Origin: Calothrix sp. NIES-4105
Lineage (GTDB): Bacteria > Cyanobacteriota > Cyanobacteriia > Cyanobacteriales > Nostocaceae
Reading direction: 5' to 3'
Length of the DNA: 64,000 nucleotides
Assembly (NCBI RefSeq): GCF_002368415.1
Contig: NZ_AP018290.1
Location: 8,113,717 to 8,177,716, forward strand
The translations under genes and the position numbers were made by a program. The notes under the pieces were generated by a model. That model had not been told where the DNA came from and made no database searches. It was given only the letters and a program-made list of their open reading frames with translations. Each line of letters starts with the position of its first letter. The stretch's first letter is position 1. This document shows positions 56,452-64,000 of this stretch, piece by piece.

Positions 56452-58530
56452 GTGGCACGTACTATCCCGCTAGAAAGGGTACGCAATATAGGGATTGCGG
56501 CGCATATAGACGCGGGCAAAACAACAACAACAGAGAGAATATTATTTTACTCTGGGATTATTCATAAAATTGGTGAGGTTCACGAAGGTACTGCTGTCAC
56601 CGACTGGATGGAACAGGAACGGGAACGTGGTATTACGATTACAGCCGCAGCAATCAGTACGAGTTGGAAAGATCATCAAATTAATATTATTGATACTCCG
56701 GGTCACGTAGACTTCACGATTGAAGTTGAGCGTTCGATGCGAGTACTTGATGGTGTAATCACGGTTTTGTGTTCAGTTGGTGGTGTTCAGCCACAGACGG
56801 AAACTGTGTGGCGCCAAGCCGACCGCTACAAGGTGCCTCGGATTGTATTTATTAACAAGATGGACCGTACAGGCGCCAACTTTTATCGTGTTTACGAACA
56901 AGTGCGCGACCGTTTACGTGCAAATGCGATTCCCATTCAGTTACCAATAGGCGCCGAAAATGACTTTTTGGGATTAGTAGACTTGGTGAAGATGCGTGCT
57001 TACATCTACACCAACGACAAAGGTACTGATATCAAAGAAGAAGATATTCCCGCAGATATGCAGGAATTAGCTGTTGAATACCGAACTAAGCTGATCGAAG
57101 CCGTTTCGGAAACCAGCGACGAATTAATGGCTAAGTACTTTGAAGGTGAAGAACTAACTGAAGAAGAAATTACCACAGCTTTGCGAAAAGGCACAGTGGC
57201 TGGTACGATAATACCGGTGCTTTGTGGTTCTGCTTTCAAAAACAAAGGTGTACAGTTACTGCTTGATGCAGTTGTAGATTATTTACCATCACCTCCAGAA
57301 GTTCCAGCAATTCAAGGTACGCTGCTTTCGGGCGAAACCGTTGAACGTCATGCGGATGATTCAGAGCCGTTGTCTGCTCTTGCGTTTAAAATTATGGCTG
57401 ACCCATATGGGCGCCTAACCTTTGTGCGCGTTTATTCAGGAGTCTTGAAGAAAGGTAGCTATGTATTGAATGCTACCAAGGGCAAGAAAGAAAGAATTTC
57501 GCGATTAGTGGTATTAAAAGCGGACGAGCGCCAAGACGTAGACGAACTACGTGCAGGTGATTTAGGAGCAGCTTTAGGATTAAAAGATACATTAACTGGC
57601 GATACAATTACAGATGAGAATTCACCAGTAATACTAGAATCTTTATATATTCCAGAGCCTGTCATCTCGGTTGCGGTAGAACCCAAGACCAAGAACGATA
57701 TGGATAAGCTTTCAAAAGCTTTGCAGTCGTTATCAGAAGAAGACCCAACTTTCCGCGTTAGTGTTGACCAAGAAACCAACCAAACCGTGATTGCTGGAAT
57801 GGGTGAATTACACCTAGAAATTCTGGTTGACCGGATGCTGCGCGAATTTAAAGTGGAAGCAAACGTCGGGGCGCCGCAAGTTGCTTACCGCGAAACAATT
57901 CGTAAGGCTGTTAATAGAGTCGAAGGAAAATTTATTCGTCAGAGCGGTGGTAAAGGTCAGTACGGTCACGTAGTTATCGACCTGGAGCCTGGAGAGCCTG
58001 GAAGTGGATTTGAGTTTGTCTCTAAAATAGTCGGTGGTACTGTACCGAAAGAGTACATAAGCCCTGCTGAAGCCGGAATGAAGGAAAGTACTGAGTCTGG
58101 TATATTAGCTGGGTACCCACTCATTGATGTTAAAGCAACATTGATTGATGGGTCGTACCATGATGTAGACTCTTCAGAAATGGCTTTCAAAATCGCAGGA
58201 AGTATGGCGATGAAGGAAGCTGTAATGAAAGCTTCGCCTGTACTATTAGAACCTATGATGAAGGTTGAAGTCGAAGTTCCCGAAAACTTCCTTGGTGATG
58301 TAATGGGCGACCTCAACTCTCGTCGTGGGCAAATTGAAGGTATGGGGTCGGAAGCAGGTCTTGCGAAAGTTACTGCTAAGGTTCCCTTGGCAGAAATGTT
58401 TGGCTATGCTACTGACATTCGCTCGAAGACCCAAGGACGCGGAATCTTCTCAATGGAGTTTAGCCATTACGAAGAAGTGCCTCGCAACGTCGCCGAGGCT
58501 ATTATCGCTAAAAGCAAAGGGAACGCATAA
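56452..58530 (+). CDS. fusA: Elongation factor G
   Basis: 692 residues, GTG start with a strong AGGAGG 6 bases upstream. GTPase domain: [15 protein letters not shown] (G1), RGITITAAA (G2), DTPGHVDF (G3), NKMDRTGA (G4). Domains II-V follow, with [21 protein letters not shown] and [23 protein letters not shown] (domain V). It drives ribosome translocation. Followed 22 bp later by tuf. Confidence 0.97.
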   Translation: MARTIPLERVRNIGIAAHIDAGKTTTTERILFYSGIIHKIGEVHEGTAVTDWMEQERERGITITAAAISTSWKDHQINIIDTPGHVDFTIEVERSMRVLDGVITVLCSVGGVQPQTETVWRQADRYKVPRIVFINKMDRTGANFYRVYEQVRDRLRANAIPIQLPIGAENDFLGLVDLVKMRAYIYTNDKGTDIKEEDIPADMQELAVEYRTKLIEAVSETSDELMAKYFEGEELTEEEITTALRKGTVAGTIIPVLCGSAFKNKGVQLLLDAVVDYLPSPPEVPAIQGTLLSGETVERHADDSEPLSALAFKIMADPYGRLTFVRVYSGVLKKGSYVLNATKGKKERISRLVVLKADERQDVDELRAGDLGAALGLKDTLTGDTITDENSPVILESLYIPEPVISVAVEPKTKNDMDKLSKALQSLSEEDPTFRVSVDQETNQTVIAGMGELHLEILVDRMLREFKVEANVGAPQVAYRETIRKAVNRVEGKFIRQSGGKGQYGHVVIDLEPGEPGSGFEFVSKIVGGTVPKEYISPAEAGMKESTESGILAGYPLIDVKATLIDGSYHDVDSSEMAFKIAGSMAMKEAVMKASPVLLEPMMKVEVEVPENFLGDVMGDLNSRRGQIEGMGSEAGLAKVTAKVPLAEMFGYATDIRSKTQGRGIFSMEFSHYEEVPRNVAEAIIAKSKGNA

Positions 58531-58552
58531 CTAGAAAAGGAAACGAGTATTC

Positions 58553-59782
58553 ATGGCACGCGCAAAGTTTGAACGCAATAAACCCCACGTCAATATTGGT
58601 ACCATTGGTCACGTTGACCACGGTAAAACTACTTTAACAGCAGCTATTACCATGACGCTTGCGGCTTCTGGTAATGCGGTAGCTAAAGCATACGACCAAA
58701 TCGATGCTGCTCCAGAAGAAAGAGCGCGTGGTATTACAATTAACACCGCTCACGTTGAATATGAAACCGCACAACGTCACTACGCTCACGTGGACTGTCC
58801 AGGTCACGCTGACTATGTGAAGAACATGATTACTGGTGCTGCTCAAATGGACGGCGCCATCTTAGTAGTATCAGCAGCAGACGGTCCAATGCCCCAAACT
58901 CGCGAACACATTTTGTTAGCGAAGCAGGTAGGTGTACCAAGCTTGGTTGTCTTCATGAATAAAGAAGACATGGTAGACGACGAAGAATTACTCGAACTCG
59001 TAGAATTAGAAGTTCGCGAACTTCTTTCAAGCTACGACTTCCCAGGTGATGATATTCCTATCGTCAAGGGTTCCGGTCTGCAAGCACTTGAAAAAATGAC
59101 TTCGGCACCCAAAACACAGCGTGGAGAAGATAAGTGGGTAGATAAAATCTACGAACTTATGGATGCTGTAGATTCCTACATTCCTACTCCCGAACGTGAC
59201 ATTGACAAGCCTTTCTTGATGGCGGTAGAAGACGTATTCTCAATCTCAGGTCGTGGTACAGTAGCTACCGGACGGATTGAGCGTGGAAAAATAAAAGTTG
59301 GCGACAACGTAGAGTTAGTAGGTATTAAAAATACTCGCGCCACGACAGTAACTGGTATCGAGATGTTCAAAAAGAGTCTCGAAGAAGGTATGGCTGGTGA
59401 CAACGCAGGTCTACTCCTTCGTGGTTTAAAGAAAGAAGATATTGAGCGCGGAATGGTATTGGCAAAACCCGGTTCCATTACTCCTCATACCGACTTTGAA
59501 GGTGAAGTTTACGTATTAACCGAAAAAGAAGGCGGTCGTAAAACACCTTTCTTCGCCGGATATCGTCCTCAGTTCTACGTGCGTACAACTGACGTAACTG
59601 GTACCATCGAAGCTTTTACCGCTGATGACGGTGGTGCAGCAGAAATGGTAATGCCCGGTGACCGTATCAAAATGACAGTAAAGCTAATCAGCCCAATTGC
59701 AATTGAGCAAGGGATGCGCTTCGCGATTCGTGAAGGTGGTCGTACCATCGGTGCAGGTGTTGTTTCTAAAATTGTTAAATAA
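58553..59782 (+). CDS. tuf: Elongation factor Tu
   Basis: 409 residues, ATG with AAAAGGAAACGAG upstream. [14 protein letters not shown] (G1), [13 protein letters not shown] (G2), [12 protein letters not shown] (G3), [17 protein letters not shown] (G4), SALKA-like GSGLQALE (G5). Brings aminoacyl-tRNA to the ribosome. Contains the ten-residue insert around [17 protein letters not shown] that is typical of cyanobacterial and plastid EF-Tu. Confidence 0.97.
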   Translation: MARAKFERNKPHVNIGTIGHVDHGKTTLTAAITMTLAASGNAVAKAYDQIDAAPEERARGITINTAHVEYETAQRHYAHVDCPGHADYVKNMITGAAQMDGAILVVSAADGPMPQTREHILLAKQVGVPSLVVFMNKEDMVDDEELLELVELEVRELLSSYDFPGDDIPIVKGSGLQALEKMTSAPKTQRGEDKWVDKIYELMDAVDSYIPTPERDIDKPFLMAVEDVFSISGRGTVATGRIERGKIKVGDNVELVGIKNTRATTVTGIEMFKKSLEEGMAGDNAGLLLRGLKKEDIERGMVLAKPGSITPHTDFEGEVYVLTEKEGGRKTPFFAGYRPQFYVRTTDVTGTIEAFTADDGGAAEMVMPGDRIKMTVKLISPIAIEQGMRFAIREGGRTIGAGVVSKIVK

Positions 59783-59811
59783 TACCTTGCGCTTTAATCG
59801 ATAATACGGGC

Positions 59812-59842
59812 GGAGATGATATAATACATCTCTGCTCTTTTT
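59812..59842 (+). terminator. Terminator-like hairpin after tuf
   Basis: GAGATG (59813-59818) and CATCTC (59827-59832), loop 8, followed by TGCTCTTTTTAT. It would reduce read-through into rpsJ. Confidence 0.6.
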
Positions 59843-59858
59843 ATGCCCACATGCTCTA

Positions 59859-60090
59859 AGTAAAGGCGGGTTTACAAATATCTTAAAAGTATAGGGCGGG
59901 TAACAGATACCTTAAAAGTATAGGGCGGGTTAACAGATACCCTAAAAGTAAAGGCGGGTTAACAGATACCCTAGAAAGCGAACTAAAAATATCTTTAAAC
60001 CCGCCCCTAGTAAAAATATCTTTAAACCCGCCCCTACTAAAAATATCTCTAAACCCGCCCCTACTAAAAATATCTCTAAACCCGCCCCTA
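59859..60090. repeat. Direct plus inverted tandem repeat array between tuf and rpsJ
   Basis: Left half: four direct units of 29-30 bp starting AGTA-(T)A-GGCGGGTT (59859, 59888, 59917, 59947). Right half: four 27-bp units CTAAAAATATCTYTAAACCCGCCCCTA (59983, 60010, 60037, 60064), the reverse complement of the left type with divergence. The right half ends 30 bp before the rpsJ ATG. The RNA could fold into one long hairpin or into many alternate ones. Minus-strand reading gives artificial [13 protein letters not shown] peptides, not a gene. Confidence 0.9.
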
Positions 60091-60120
60091 CGAAAATCAA
60101 CCGAACCAGGAAAACCGAAA

Positions 60121-60438
60121 ATGGCAACGCTACAACAGCAAAAAATCAGAATTCGCTTGCAAGCTTTTGACCGCCGCTTACTCGATACCTCTTGCGAGAA
60201 GATAGTAGACACAGCAAATCGTACTAACGCTACAGCAATTGGCCCAATTCCTCTGCCAACAAAACGTAAAATTTACTGTGTGTTGCGCTCACCTCACGTC
60301 GATAAAGACTCTCGTGAACACTTTGAAACTCGCACACATCGTAGAATTATCGATATTTATCAACCTTCGTCTAAAACAATCGACGCGCTGATGAAGTTAG
60401 ACTTGCCATCCGGTGTTGATATTGAAGTTAAATTGTAA
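60121..60438 (+). CDS. rpsJ: 30S ribosomal protein S10
   Basis: 105 residues. [60 protein letters not shown] and [11 protein letters not shown] are conserved S10. ATG with AGGAAAA about 8 bases upstream; this ribosome-binding site lies just outside the repeat array. Last gene of the str cluster, as in other cyanobacteria. S10 also takes part in transcription antitermination (NusE). Confidence 0.97.
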   Translation: MATLQQQKIRIRLQAFDRRLLDTSCEKIVDTANRTNATAIGPIPLPTKRKIYCVLRSPHVDKDSREHFETRTHRRIIDIYQPSSKTIDALMKLDLPSGVDIEVKL

Positions 60439-60441
60439 AGA

Positions 60442-60486
60442 TAATCCCCCCCTGCCCCCCGAAATCGCAGGGGATTGGGGGGATTG
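60442..60486 (+). repeat. AATCCCCCC...GGGGGGATT inverted repeat
   Basis: AATCCCCCCC (from 60442) with GATTGGGGGGATT (60473-60485); family also seen at 8305, 14461 and around the IS. Confidence 0.6.
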
Positions 60487-60507
60487 AAAATGTATAATTA
60501 TTTACTA

Positions 60508-60538
60508 GCCCTTGAGAAATATTTCTCAGGGGCTTTTT
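60508..60538 (+). terminator. Rho-independent terminator of the str cluster
   Basis: GCCCTTGAGAAAT (60508-60520) and ATTTCTCAGGGGC (60521-60533), one wobble pair, followed by TTTTT. The clearest terminator in the window. Confidence 0.85.
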
Positions 60539-60629
60539 ATTTGCCGCAAAACAAAGTGATAATATTTAAGAAAGAATACGGGAATTATAAAGTTTTAACA
60601 GTTAAAGAGTAAATTTATACCAAAGAACA

Positions 60630-61280
60630 ATGTCATCCTCATCTAAAATTGCGGTTCGTGAACTGCCTTTGTTCCCGTTACCTGAAGTAGTCTTGTTTCC
60701 GACCAGACCCTTACCATTACACATTTTTGAGTATCGCTACCGAATCATGATGAACACGATTTTGGAAGGCGACCGTCGATTTGGAGTACTAATGGTAGAC
60801 CCTGCTCAGGGCAAAATAGCAAATGTTGGTTGTTGTGCGGAAATAATTCATTATCAGCGTTTACCTGATGATCGAATGAAAATGGTAACTTTGGGGCAGC
60901 AACGGTTCCGGGTTCTTGAATATGTTCGCGAAAAACCTTATCGAGTTGGTTTAGTTGAATGGGTTCAAGATGAAGCACCAACCAAAGATTTGCAACCAAT
61001 TGCCACGGATGTCGAACATCTTTTGCGTGATGTTGTCCGTTTATCTGCAAAACTAACCGACCAAAATATTGAACTTCCTGAAGATTTGCCTGATTTACCT
61101 GTTGAGTTATCATACTGGGTCGCGCATAATCTCCACGGTGTTCCAATAGAGCAGCAGTCACTCCTAGAAATGGTCGATACTGCCGCGCGCTTGGAACGCG
61201 AAGCTGAAATTTTGACAACAACTCGAAATCACCTAGCTGCTCGTACTGTTCTCAAAGACACGTTCAACCAAAAACTGTAA
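60630..61280 (+). CDS. LON peptidase substrate-binding (N-terminal) domain protein
   Basis: 216 residues. RELPLFPLPEVVLFPTRPLP followed by HIFEYRYRIMM, FGVLMVDP, GCCAEIIHY and QQRFRVLEYV are the Lon N-terminal domain. No ATPase or Ser-Lys protease domain follows, so it is a stand-alone domain, common in cyanobacteria next to rpsJ. Function unknown; could bind protein substrates or partner with Clp/Lon. C-terminal helix region LEREAEILTTTRNHLAART. Confidence 0.88.
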   Translation: MSSSSKIAVRELPLFPLPEVVLFPTRPLPLHIFEYRYRIMMNTILEGDRRFGVLMVDPAQGKIANVGCCAEIIHYQRLPDDRMKMVTLGQQRFRVLEYVREKPYRVGLVEWVQDEAPTKDLQPIATDVEHLLRDVVRLSAKLTDQNIELPEDLPDLPVELSYWVAHNLHGVPIEQQSLLEMVDTAARLEREAEILTTTRNHLAARTVLKDTFNQKL

Positions 61281-61292
61281 GTGCAAGGCTTG

Positions 61293-62186
61293 TTACATAT
61301 CTTTTGTTGAAAAAACATCGTAACTGCCGAATATCTTTAGAACTTCAGTGTCGGTTGATAGTTCTTTAAGCGCAGATTGCATAACTTCATCATCATAGTC
61401 AGCTTCTAAGTCGATAAAAAATAGGTATTCTCCTAATGAGCGCTTCGTTGGACGTGACTCAATACGACTTAAGTTTATGTTTAGTTGAGCAAATATTCTT
61501 AGCGCTTTAAACAACGCTCCAGGTTTATTTGCTCTTAAGCTAAACGCCAAAGATGTATACCTTTTATTCGTAGCACGCCTTAAATCAAGATTTAAATCTT
61601 GATTCAAATCTTGAGACTTGTTACCTAAACTTACGACCCAAAACTTTGTACAGTTATCAGGGTGGTCATTTATACCAGCAGCTAGGATTGGTAAATTGTA
61701 CAACTGTGCCGCGCGCTGTGAAGAAATTGTTGCGGCGCCCTCCTCAATTTCTAGTTTTTGCAATGTTTCAGTCGTAGAATTTGTTGCAATCATCTGTACG
61801 GACGGAAGAAAACGTTCTAACCATCCCTGACATTGTGCTAAAGCTTGTGGATGCGAGTAAACAGTTTTAACACTGTCTAAACTTGAAGCACAAGATATTA
61901 GTACATGAACAATCGGCATCACTATAGCTAATTGGATATATAAGCTATCAAGTTGCCACATCGTATCCATTGTCATCGTGACGCTGCCTTCAATCGAATT
62001 TTCTGCAGGTACAACAGCTAACAGAGCATTTTCTTGGGCTACGGCTTTTAAGGACTGTGCAATGCTAGGATAAGGACATAGAATTGCTTTTGTTGATTGT
62101 GTCTTCGCAAGCCAGTTGATATAAAAAAGTGCTGCCTGTTCACTGTAGTTTCCTGGAGGACCTAGATGCGCTACCGATAAATTCAT
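61293..62186 (-). CDS. pheA: Prephenate dehydratase
   Basis: 297 residues. Catalytic domain about 1-195: AHLGPPGNYSEQAA, AVVPAENSIEGSV, VYSHPQALAQCQGWL and NDHPDNCTKFWVVSLG; ACT domain about 205-290 with PGALFKAL and NLSRIESRPTK (the ESRP phenylalanine-binding motif). It makes phenylpyruvate from prephenate, with feedback by phenylalanine. The normally invariant TRF motif reads TKF here. A short tandem QDLNQDLNLDL (61580-61612) sits in the linker and is coded by palindromic TCAAGATTTAAATCTTGA. Convergent with the LON gene (12 bp apart). Confidence 0.92.
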   Translation of the reverse strand: MNLSVAHLGPPGNYSEQAALFYINWLAKTQSTKAILCPYPSIAQSLKAVAQENALLAVVPAENSIEGSVTMTMDTMWQLDSLYIQLAIVMPIVHVLISCASSLDSVKTVYSHPQALAQCQGWLERFLPSVQMIATNSTTETLQKLEIEEGAATISSQRAAQLYNLPILAAGINDHPDNCTKFWVVSLGNKSQDLNQDLNLDLRRATNKRYTSLAFSLRANKPGALFKALRIFAQLNINLSRIESRPTKRSLGEYLFFIDLEADYDDEVMQSALKELSTDTEVLKIFGSYDVFSTKDM

Positions 62187-62391
62187 ATTTTTCTACTTAA
62201 TATTGCTTTCTTTAAGAAGAGTGAACTGTGTTTTAAAGAACAATAGTAACTTAATTATTAATTTGTATACCTTAAAGTCGATGAAAACTTAAGCAAATTG
62301 CTCTTTACTATAGATAATATTTGCGTTTGAGTATTGCAAATTTTTATTGCTAAAAAATATTAAATTAGTTAAAAAGGTATTAGAACGGCTT

Positions 62392-62988
62392 ATGGTTACT
62401 AAGTTTACTGCTTCTCAATCAGTAGAAATTCCTGTTCCAGAGCAGCCTGTACCCATTGGGCATTACCTGCGTCAGCGCAGACGCTTGGTTAATGCATTGA
62501 CAGACCCTAGTCGCATTCAGCAAATTTCAGACGAAGTATTTCGGCTTAGAATGCGTCCTTTAAGTTTTATGTCGCTTAGTGTTCAACCAACCGTAGACAT
62601 GAGAGTATGGGCTGAATCAAATGGTACAATTAGGCTTCAGTCTATTGCTTGTGAAATTCTAGGTTTTGAGTATATTAACCAGCGCTTTGCACTCTCATTG
62701 CAAGGCTTTTTAATTCCTGAACAAATTGGTACAGGTACTCGGCTTCGCGGTCGAGCCGATTTGCAAGTAGAAGTAGATTTCCCTCCGCCATTTTGCTTTA
62801 CCCCTAAACCTATTTTAGAGACAACTGGTAACAGCTTATTGAAGAGTGTACTACTAACTGTTAAACAAAGATTGTTACACCAGCTACTTGCTGATTACAA
62901 TGATTGGGTGAAATCAACTCAAGAAACGCTCCCAAACGTAAATACAAGCGTAAATAAAGGTGAACTACCTATATTTAATTTAGAATAA
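62392..62988 (+). CDS. DUF1997 family protein
   Basis: 198 residues from ATG at 62392; the longer frame from TTG 62347 adds 15 basic residues and is rejected. IPVPEQPVPIGHYLRQRRRL, VFRLRMRPLSFMSLSVQPTV and DFPPPFCFTPKPILETTGNS fit the DUF1997 pattern of cyanobacteria and plastids. Fold is probably START/lipid-binding-like (family inference). Located between pheA and rnhB, a placement conserved in Nostocales. No signal peptide. Confidence 0.85.
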   Translation: MVTKFTASQSVEIPVPEQPVPIGHYLRQRRRLVNALTDPSRIQQISDEVFRLRMRPLSFMSLSVQPTVDMRVWAESNGTIRLQSIACEILGFEYINQRFALSLQGFLIPEQIGTGTRLRGRADLQVEVDFPPPFCFTPKPILETTGNSLLKSVLLTVKQRLLHQLLADYNDWVKSTQETLPNVNTSVNKGELPIFNLE

Positions 62989-63010
62989 GTACAATTACAA
63001 ATGGCACGAG

Positions 63011-63679
63011 TTAGTCAAATTTTAACTCAAGCTGTAATTTAACTTGACACGGTGAGAAAGATTTGCGGTGTAAACGCGAGGCGCCATATTCCTGCAATGC
63101 AAGTAGGTGGCGCCGACTGCCGTAACCTTTATTCTGTGCTAAATCATACATTGGATATTTAGTAGCTAATCGCAGTATTAAATCATCGCGCCAAACTTTT
63201 GCAACGATGCTCGCTGCCGCAATGGCGATAGATATTGAATCACCCTTAATAATTGTTTTTTGTGGCATTGGCAAACCTTTAACCAATTGATTACCATCAA
63301 TTAAACAAATGTCAGGTTGTACTGATAGCTTCAGCACAGCCCGCTTCATTGCGAGTAAAGATGCTTGTAGTATATTAAGTTGGTCAATTTCAGCAGTTGA
63401 AGCATAACCAATTTTCCAATCGCTGCAAGCTATTATTTGCGCGAAGAGTTGCTTTCTTCTAAGCACTGACAACTTTTTACTGTCATTTATCCCAGCAGCA
63501 ACTAATTGTGGCAAAGCATTGTTCGGCAATATAACTGCGGCTGCAACCACAGGGCCAAATAAGGCGCCTCGACCTACTTCGTCAACACCCGCTTGTATAA
63601 TTTCGCACTTGCTAGATAATTCTAGCCAGCTTGATTGACTTGTAGGTAATGAGTTTGCTGTATCGAGGTGCCTTACCAT
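63011..63679 (-). CDS. rnhB: Ribonuclease HII
   Basis: 222 residues. IQAGVDEVGRGALFGPVVAA carries the first Asp-Glu pair, CLIDGNQ the next Asp, and KGDSISIAIAAASIVAKVWRD the last; NKGYGSRRH is the substrate-loop motif. Removes RNA, including single ribonucleotides, from RNA-DNA duplexes. It lies 27 bp downstream of rne on the same strand, so the two are likely co-transcribed, an arrangement kept across cyanobacteria. C-terminal HRKSFSPCQVKLQL is usual. Confidence 0.95.
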   Translation of the reverse strand: MVRHLDTANSLPTSQSSWLELSSKCEIIQAGVDEVGRGALFGPVVAAAVILPNNALPQLVAAGINDSKKLSVLRRKQLFAQIIACSDWKIGYASTAEIDQLNILQASLLAMKRAVLKLSVQPDICLIDGNQLVKGLPMPQKTIIKGDSISIAIAAASIVAKVWRDDLILRLATKYPMYDLAQNKGYGSRRHLLALQEYGASRLHRKSFSPCQVKLQLELKFD

Positions 63680-63706
63680 GTTTATTCACCCACTATTACC
63701 TATTTG

Positions 63707-64000
63707 CTAATAGTCAGAATCACCATCAGCTGCTGAAGAACGACGGCGCCTACGACGGGTAGTACCTTCCTTGACTTCATCATCTGTATAACTAGATTGC
63801 ATGTTGGGTTGTACTGGTGGTTGTACTGGTGGTGGTTGTACTGGCTGTACTGTTTGTATTGGTGGAACAACTTTCCTTGGCATCGGAGTCGGCGTAGAAG
63901 CTGGTTCTGATGCAACTTCTCCCCAAGGTTCTGGTAGGTTATCAATATTGGGGATACGCTCAACCCGCTCAGTTTTTGGTCTGGGCAAAGGTGTTGTAGA
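63707..64000 (-). CDS. rne: Ribonuclease E, C-terminal part (5' end outside the window)
   Basis: 97 codons visible, open to the window edge; the real start is upstream on the minus strand. The part seen is a low-complexity tail (PEPWGEVASEPASTPTPMPR, IQTVQPVQPPPVQPPVQP) ending with TRRRRRRSSAADGDSDY. RRRRRRSSA is the Arg-rich nonapeptide that binds PNPase in cyanobacterial RNase E (established for Anabaena). That and the following rnhB identify the gene even without the catalytic domain. Confidence 0.88.
   Translation of the reverse strand, partial: STTPLPRPKTERVERIPNIDNLPEPWGEVASEPASTPTPMPRKVVPPIQTVQPVQPPPVQPPVQPNMQSSYTDDEVKEGTTRRRRRRSSAADGDSDY

Noticed and set aside
59859-60090. CRISPR array
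   Set aside because: Units are contiguous with no unique spacers, half are inverted, and no cas genes are near.
59883-60212. Minus-strand frame coding repeated [13 protein letters not shown] peptide
   Set aside because: It is a translation of the tandem array upstream of rpsJ and overlaps rpsJ; no start signal or family.
1-64000. tRNA, rRNA or tmRNA genes
   Set aside because: No T-arm GGTTCGAATCC-type sequences or rRNA motifs were seen on reading; a covariance search would be decisive.

Overview
The window comes from a filamentous, probably heterocyst-forming cyanobacterium (Nostocales). Evidence: a GC-poor chromosome with long, repeat-rich intergenic spacers; a second-copy-style chlorophyll cyclase/heme oxygenase/HemN cluster; a ~1,580-residue ferredoxin-type glutamate synthase; the rne-rnhB-DUF1997-pheA-LON-rpsJ-tuf-fusA-rpsG-rpsL-HesB neighbourhood; a giant Ser/Thr kinase-ATPase-histidine kinase hybrid; DUF4336, DUF6887 and DUF6888 proteins; and the usual cyanobacterial dispersed palindromes (GTAGGTTGGGT, GTAGAGACG, TGTGGAACGGGCA, CTCTGTG, ATCCCCCC). 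I cannot name the genus from sequence alone. The common cyanobacterial HIP1 octamer (GCGATCGC) is not seen; instead the palindrome GGCGCC occurs about 90 times by eye, where base composition predicts about 4.

Layout. 1-9 kb: the 3' part of a GH65 disaccharide phosphorylase, a convergent one-module adenylation-carrier-thioesterase synthetase, a vWA-type PEP-CTERM integral membrane protein and a truncated two-partner-secretion exoprotein. 9-21 kb: a 1,770-residue hybrid kinase, an MFS permease, a DinB protein, a higBA toxin-antitoxin pair broken by a frameshift in each gene, a DUF4336 protein, small membrane and secreted proteins and a trypsin-like protease. 21-29.2 kb: two divergent AAA-like (PF14516-type) ATPases, one with an HTH and one with coiled coil, membrane segment and about 17 WD40 repeats, followed by a minus-strand run of orphan antitoxin-like genes (two BrnA/CopG-like, a Phd, a DUF6888/DUF6887 pair, a barstar) and a small gene interrupted by an amber codon. 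From about 22.1 to 29.1 kb there is no GGCGCC site. 29.5-32.6 kb: a VapC pair and an IS4-family element between 35-bp inverted repeats.

32.6-46 kb: hemN and heme oxygenase divergent from acsF (the low-oxygen tetrapyrrole set), a LOG-family protein, a fructosamine kinase-like protein, a four-gene lipid-linked glycosylation operon (methyltransferase, GT2, small EamA-like transporter, PIG-V-like mannosyltransferase), two tandem polysaccharide deacetylases and a MazEF-like pair. 46-64 kb is core genome: glutamate synthase, an exported phosphodiester glycosidase, a cupin, a HesB/IscA protein, the str operon (rpsL, rpsG, fusA, tuf, rpsJ) with a long direct/inverted repeat array between tuf and rpsJ, a LON-domain protein, pheA, DUF1997, rnhB and the 3' end of rne with its PNPase-binding tail.

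No tRNA, rRNA, CRISPR array or replication origin was recognised. Several starts were moved downstream from the longest reading frame because the 5' extension is coded by dispersed intergenic repeats (DinB, HemN, the small membrane protein at 18.3 kb).
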